18,226 nt of DNA, from positions 1-18,226 of the forward strand of contig CALBMD010000087.1 of assembly GCA_937896265.1 (NCBI GenBank), written 5' to 3'. Origin of the DNA: an uncultured Pseudomonadota bacterium. Its GTDB lineage: Bacteria; Bdellovibrionota_B; Oligoflexia; Oligoflexales; Bog-1112. Within the stretch, counting starts at the first letter, position 1; each line of letters begins with the position of its first letter. Positions 15,553-18,226 of this stretch are shown here, piece by piece. A program made the translations under genes and the position numbers. The notes beneath the pieces are model-generated. The model searched no databases. It saw only the letters and a program-made list of their open reading frames with translations, and had not been told where the DNA came from.

Positions 15553-15563
15553 GCTGTTTAAGC
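15553..15563 (+). repeat. Right 11-bp direct repeat GCTGTTTAAGC
   Basis: This is an exact copy of the left repeat, two bases outside the right inverted repeat and eight bases before the -35 box of the tapT promoter. Confidence 0.6.
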
Positions 15564-15570
15564 GTTCGCA

Positions 15571-15599
15571 TTGACCACCTAGAATAGTCATACTACTAT
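15571..15599 (+). promoter_or_regulatory. Sigma70 promoter of tapT
   Basis: TTGACC (15571-15576) and TACTAT (15594-15599) are separated by exactly 17 bases, matching five and four of six consensus positions. The predicted start near 15606 gives a leader of about 30 bases, ending in AAAAGGA before the GTG codon. It probably also serves the membrane-protein gene downstream. Confidence 0.7.
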
Positions 15600-15636
15600 A
15601 CTGCCTTATTTTAGTAGCTCATTAAAAGGATTCTAG

Positions 15637-16245
15637 GTGCCCTCTTTTGATTTTTCCATTAAATGCATAACTTGTCATCTGAGTCAGATAAATTGCATCT
15701 GCGCTTTTCGGCCTAAGATTCAGACGCCATTTGAATTTGTCGTCCTTTTTCATCCTAAAGAGATCAATCGACAGACTAATACTGGCCGCCTCATTACCGA
15801 GGCTTTAACTCCAGTAACATCTTACATTTGGAGTCGTTTAAATCCACCGCTTCCTTTAATGCAAAAGATTACAGAGGGTAAGGTTCGACCTTGGTTAGTA
15901 TATCCAGGGACTTTTCGTCATGATTTAAATGCTGAACCTATAACAGATAAGCCAGAGCTTTTTATTATTATTGATGCTACTTGGCAGCAAGCTTCGAAAA
16001 TGGTTCGTAAAAGCGATTGGCTTGTGCGCTTGCCTAGAATTGAACTTAATATCAAAAAATCGTCAACTTATCTCTTGCGCAAGAACCAAATTGAATCGCG
16101 AGTCTGTACTGCTGAAACAGCTATTTACCTGCTGGATGTATTAGGTAAAAAACAAGAATCCTCTGATTTTTCTTTATACTATCAGAGATTTATGAATCAT
16201 TTTATCGCTGATAAGCGTCATCAGATCGTTTCTTCTCAGAATTAG
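15637..16245 (+). CDS. tapT: DTW-domain tRNA-uridine aminocarboxypropyltransferase
   Basis: DTW-domain enzymes of the TapT (YfiP) family transfer the 3-amino-3-carboxypropyl group of S-adenosylmethionine to uridine 47 in tRNA, making acp3U. This 202-residue protein has an N-terminal metal-binding cluster Cys10, 13, 20 and 22 (CxxC-x6-CxC). It also has HPKEINRQTNTGRL (39-52), the signature D113-A-T-W116 within IIIDATWQQASKMVRKS, a basic RKN at 148-150, and ESRVCTAETAIYLL (153-166). The family motif is D-x-T-W, so Ala at the second position is within range. It is a little shorter than E. coli TapT (about 230). The GTG start has AAAAGGA six bases upstream. It has its own promoter, and the next gene starts within about 40 bases of its stop. 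Confidence 0.88.
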   Translation: MPSFDFSIKCITCHLSQINCICAFRPKIQTPFEFVVLFHPKEINRQTNTGRLITEALTPVTSYIWSRLNPPLPLMQKITEGKVRPWLVYPGTFRHDLNAEPITDKPELFIIIDATWQQASKMVRKSDWLVRLPRIELNIKKSSTYLLRKNQIESRVCTAETAIYLLDVLGKKQESSDFSLYYQRFMNHFIADKRHQIVSSQN

Positions 16246-16286
16246 TAGGTGCTTAGTCTTTGAGAAATATAACCGAAAAGATAAGT

Positions 16287-18226
16287 ATGAAGAGCTATAA
16301 CGACTATTTTAGGGGCTCTGACCTTTATCTTTATTGGGTAGGGTTAAATTGGGGCGCTGTGCGTTTTGCCCTAAAACTGGTATCTATCGTTAAAATCGCC
16401 GATTTTCTAAGTTTAAATTATTTTCCTTATTTAATGTTAGCGCAGAGCGTCTTGTTTTTTGCTTTTGTTGCTGGATTTGAGCGATTTATACAAAGAAGCC
16501 AGCAGCTTTATTTTACGATCTCAATCCTCATTGGTACTCTTACTGTTGTTTCTATGAACTTGCCAAAAGGAGCTTTTCAAAACCAAGCTCTCTTTTCCTC
16601 AGTAATCTTTCTTTTGAGCAATTTAGCTTTAATGATTACTGAAATTGGTATCCATAATTATATTGGCACTAAGGGTTCTTTATTAAAGAACCCGAATATT
16701 TCAGCTAGGACGACATTTTCTATAGAGATTGGTTATCTCATTGCGGCTATTGTCGCTGCTTATGCTGTATCAGAACCTATTTTAGCATTTGCAGCAAAAA
16801 CTATACCCTTTGTACTTCTGCTTCTTCTACTTCTTTTTAATCCAAGTAATATGCGTTGGTATGATCGAAATGAGCACGTAGATCCAGGAAAAATTAGGTA
16901 TTTCCCTTTTATTGACTTGCTTCTTGTTTTAAGCGTATTGGTATTTTTTACAAAAAATATTCAGATCTATGCAACATTTAAAGGTATTATTGACTTAAAA
17001 AACCAGCATGAGACAGAGTCTTCTGTGATTTTCTCTCTACTTTCTATTGTAGAGACTACATTGGTACTCTTAGTTCTTTTGAAAGGCTCATGGGCTCATC
17101 GCAAACAAGCAAATTGGATGCAAGGATTTCGAATTTATCTAATAGGTCAGGCTTTATCATTTGGCTTTCTCATACTTTATTCGCCTGCTTTGGCGCTTGT
17201 GACTTCAAGTGTTGTCAGGAGAGTTACTGAAAACTCTTGGCTTAACATCTCGAGAAAGTTGCTTGATGCCTCAATTCCTAGTCGCATACGTTTAGTTGTC
17301 AAAACTTTTGTTGAAAATCGAGCCAATGGACTCGCCTATGGTTTAGTCTCTCTTGTGACTTTTATAGGTATTAGCTATCTTTCTCAATCCTTCGTGTGGT
17401 TAGCCTCATTTGTTGCTGCTTTTGCAGGAATTTGGGTCTTAAATCTTTTGTTTATGCGTCTCACAGATTTTCATATTGCTAATATAGCAACGCATAATGT
17501 TGATGATTGTTTAAGTGCTTTCTATTCTTTAGCTAACTCAAGGAGCTCTGCTCACAACTATGCTCTACTTGCTTTTTTGGGGAGAAAACCTCGTCCTGTG
17601 ATTGCAAAGGCAATTATCTATGCATTGGGTGAAATGGGGAATAATGAAAATATTCAGCCTATCATGCGTTCTTATGACAGTAGCGATAGAGAAGATATTA
17701 AACTTGAATGTATTGCTGCATTATTGAAATTCGAAGACTATGAAGTAGATTTATTTCTTACCAGAACATATGAAGATCTCATACGAAATGATCTTTCTTT
17801 AGGAACAATGAAGCGTCGGCTTATTGAGCTTGTTTCAACGCGGGATAAAACTCTTTCTATTTTGAGCATCTATAAAATTTATTCAAATATCAAAGATAAA
17901 GACAATGTGGATGATCGAGTGCTTGCTAATTTAGTTGAGATCGTTGGTTTGTTGGGCGAAAAGTATCATGATCGTTATCTTCTGGATTTAACTTCATCCT
18001 TTCTTGATCTTAGGTATTCAAGGCGAGTGATTTTTAATGCTATCAAACATCTTTATCCTTATTCTAAATACAAAGCCAAGGCACAAAAATTTTTAGATCT
18101 ATTTTTGACTTCGGAGGATAAAAAAGATCGTGGTGCTGTCGCTTACATTGCTGGTCATTTAAGATTGCATGGTTTACTTCCTTTTATCATTAAAAACTCA
18201 GAAAATTTTAATCATCAAAATTCAAC
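16287..18226 (+). CDS. Large membrane carrier-like protein with C-terminal HEAT-like repeats, 3' end outside window
   Basis: The frame is open from 16287 to the window edge (646 complete codons, no stop seen). The first ~390 residues contain about ten hydrophobic helices, for example YLMLAQSVLFFAFVAGF, IGYLIAAIVAAYAVSEPI, FVLLLLLLLFNP and FVWLASFVAAFAGIWVLNLLF. A cytoplasmic-type stretch IPSRIRLVVKTFVENRANGLAYG recalls the ATP/ADP translocase (NTT) and related MFS-type carriers. From about 395 the chain is soluble and made of helical pairs resembling HEAT repeats, clearest in AKAIIYALGEMGNNENIQPI and IKLECIAALLKFED (about 438-480). The ATG lacks a good ribosome binding site. An in-frame TTG at 16260 with AGGTG upstream is an alternative start adding nine residues. 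It directly follows tapT. The substrate is unknown; carrier activity is inferred from layout only. Confidence 0.8.
   Translation, partial: MKSYNDYFRGSDLYLYWVGLNWGAVRFALKLVSIVKIADFLSLNYFPYLMLAQSVLFFAFVAGFERFIQRSQQLYFTISILIGTLTVVSMNLPKGAFQNQALFSSVIFLLSNLALMITEIGIHNYIGTKGSLLKNPNISARTTFSIEIGYLIAAIVAAYAVSEPILAFAAKTIPFVLLLLLLLFNPSNMRWYDRNEHVDPGKIRYFPFIDLLLVLSVLVFFTKNIQIYATFKGIIDLKNQHETESSVIFSLLSIVETTLVLLVLLKGSWAHRKQANWMQGFRIYLIGQALSFGFLILYSPALALVTSSVVRRVTENSWLNISRKLLDASIPSRIRLVVKTFVENRANGLAYGLVSLVTFIGISYLSQSFVWLASFVAAFAGIWVLNLLFMRLTDFHIANIATHNVDDCLSAFYSLANSRSSAHNYALLAFLGRKPRPVIAKAIIYALGEMGNNENIQPIMRSYDSSDREDIKLECIAALLKFEDYEVDLFLTRTYEDLIRNDLSLGTMKRRLIELVSTRDKTLSILSIYKIYSNIKDKDNVDDRVLANLVEIVGLLGEKYHDRYLLDLTSSFLDLRYSRRVIFNAIKHLYPYSKYKAKAQKFLDLFLTSEDKKDRGAVAYIAGHLRLHGLLPFIIKNSENFNHQNS

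Noticed and set aside
15459..15563. Integron attC site
   Set aside because: The arms are inverted as in attC, but the outer GCTGTTTAAGC copies are direct repeats and do not match the RYYYAAC/GTTRRRY core sites. No integrase is present.
15504..15590. Small plus-strand frame starting MRIWEKTAQK inside the inverted-repeat element
   Set aside because: It has no ribosome binding site and runs through the inverted repeat, the direct repeat and the tapT -35 box. It is more likely chance.
1..18226. CRISPR arrays, tRNA and rRNA genes, insertion-sequence transposases
   Set aside because: I looked for evenly spaced repeats, tRNA-like cloverleaf arms and transposase motifs and saw none. The only short tandem repeat is the coding 15-bp tract at about 12.95 kb.

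Overview
The window looks like chromosomal DNA of an AT-rich Gram-negative bacterium. The evidence is seven predicted exported or lipid-anchored proteins with lipoboxes or Sec signal peptides, an outer-membrane-type murein transglycosylase, and a proteobacterial-style 6S RNA. Lipoprotein density and gene content would fit a deltaproteobacterium or Bdellovibrionota-like lineage. That placement is an inference from gene flavour, not a marker-based assignment.

Left part (1-5253), minus strand. A housekeeping transcription unit reads right to left: a 6S RNA gene (ssrS) with its own sigma70-type promoter and intrinsic terminator, then a class I aspartate-type aminotransferase, pheS and pheT (both subunits of phenylalanyl-tRNA synthetase). 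A possible start of another gene runs off the left edge. The 6S RNA does not appear as an annotated gene in a protein-only view and fills the 355-base gap between the aminotransferase and the next gene. Only about 20 bases separate the 6S terminator from the aminotransferase start, so the protein operon probably depends at least partly on read-through.

Centre (5254-15452), mostly plus strand. This is a run of cell-envelope genes. It holds a lipoprotein M16 metallopeptidase of the pitrilysin/insulysin type and, converging on it, a small four-helix membrane protein. A lipoprotein with a segment resembling the eukaryotic Vps62/VPS13 repeat follows, then a lipoprotein resembling the elicitor-type transglutaminases. 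Next come two adjacent secreted cysteine-rich paralogues (the second carries an added PDZ domain and a proline-rich tail), an MltD-like lytic transglycosylase, a third secreted cysteine-rich protein and a 69-residue lipoprotein. Several of these have their best known relatives in proteins that act on, or come from, eukaryotes.

Right part (15453-18226). An 83-bp element with perfect 14-bp terminal inverted repeats, flanked by 11-bp direct repeats, sits just before a good sigma70 promoter. That promoter drives a DTW-domain tRNA-modification enzyme (TapT type). Immediately downstream, a large membrane protein runs off the right edge: about ten membrane helices resembling ATP/ADP-translocase-type carriers, followed by HEAT-like helical repeats.

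The strongest leads for novelty are the exported-protein stretch at 8.6-15.5 kb (Vps62-like protein, transglutaminase-like protein and cysteine-rich family), the inverted-repeat element, and the carrier-HEAT fusion.
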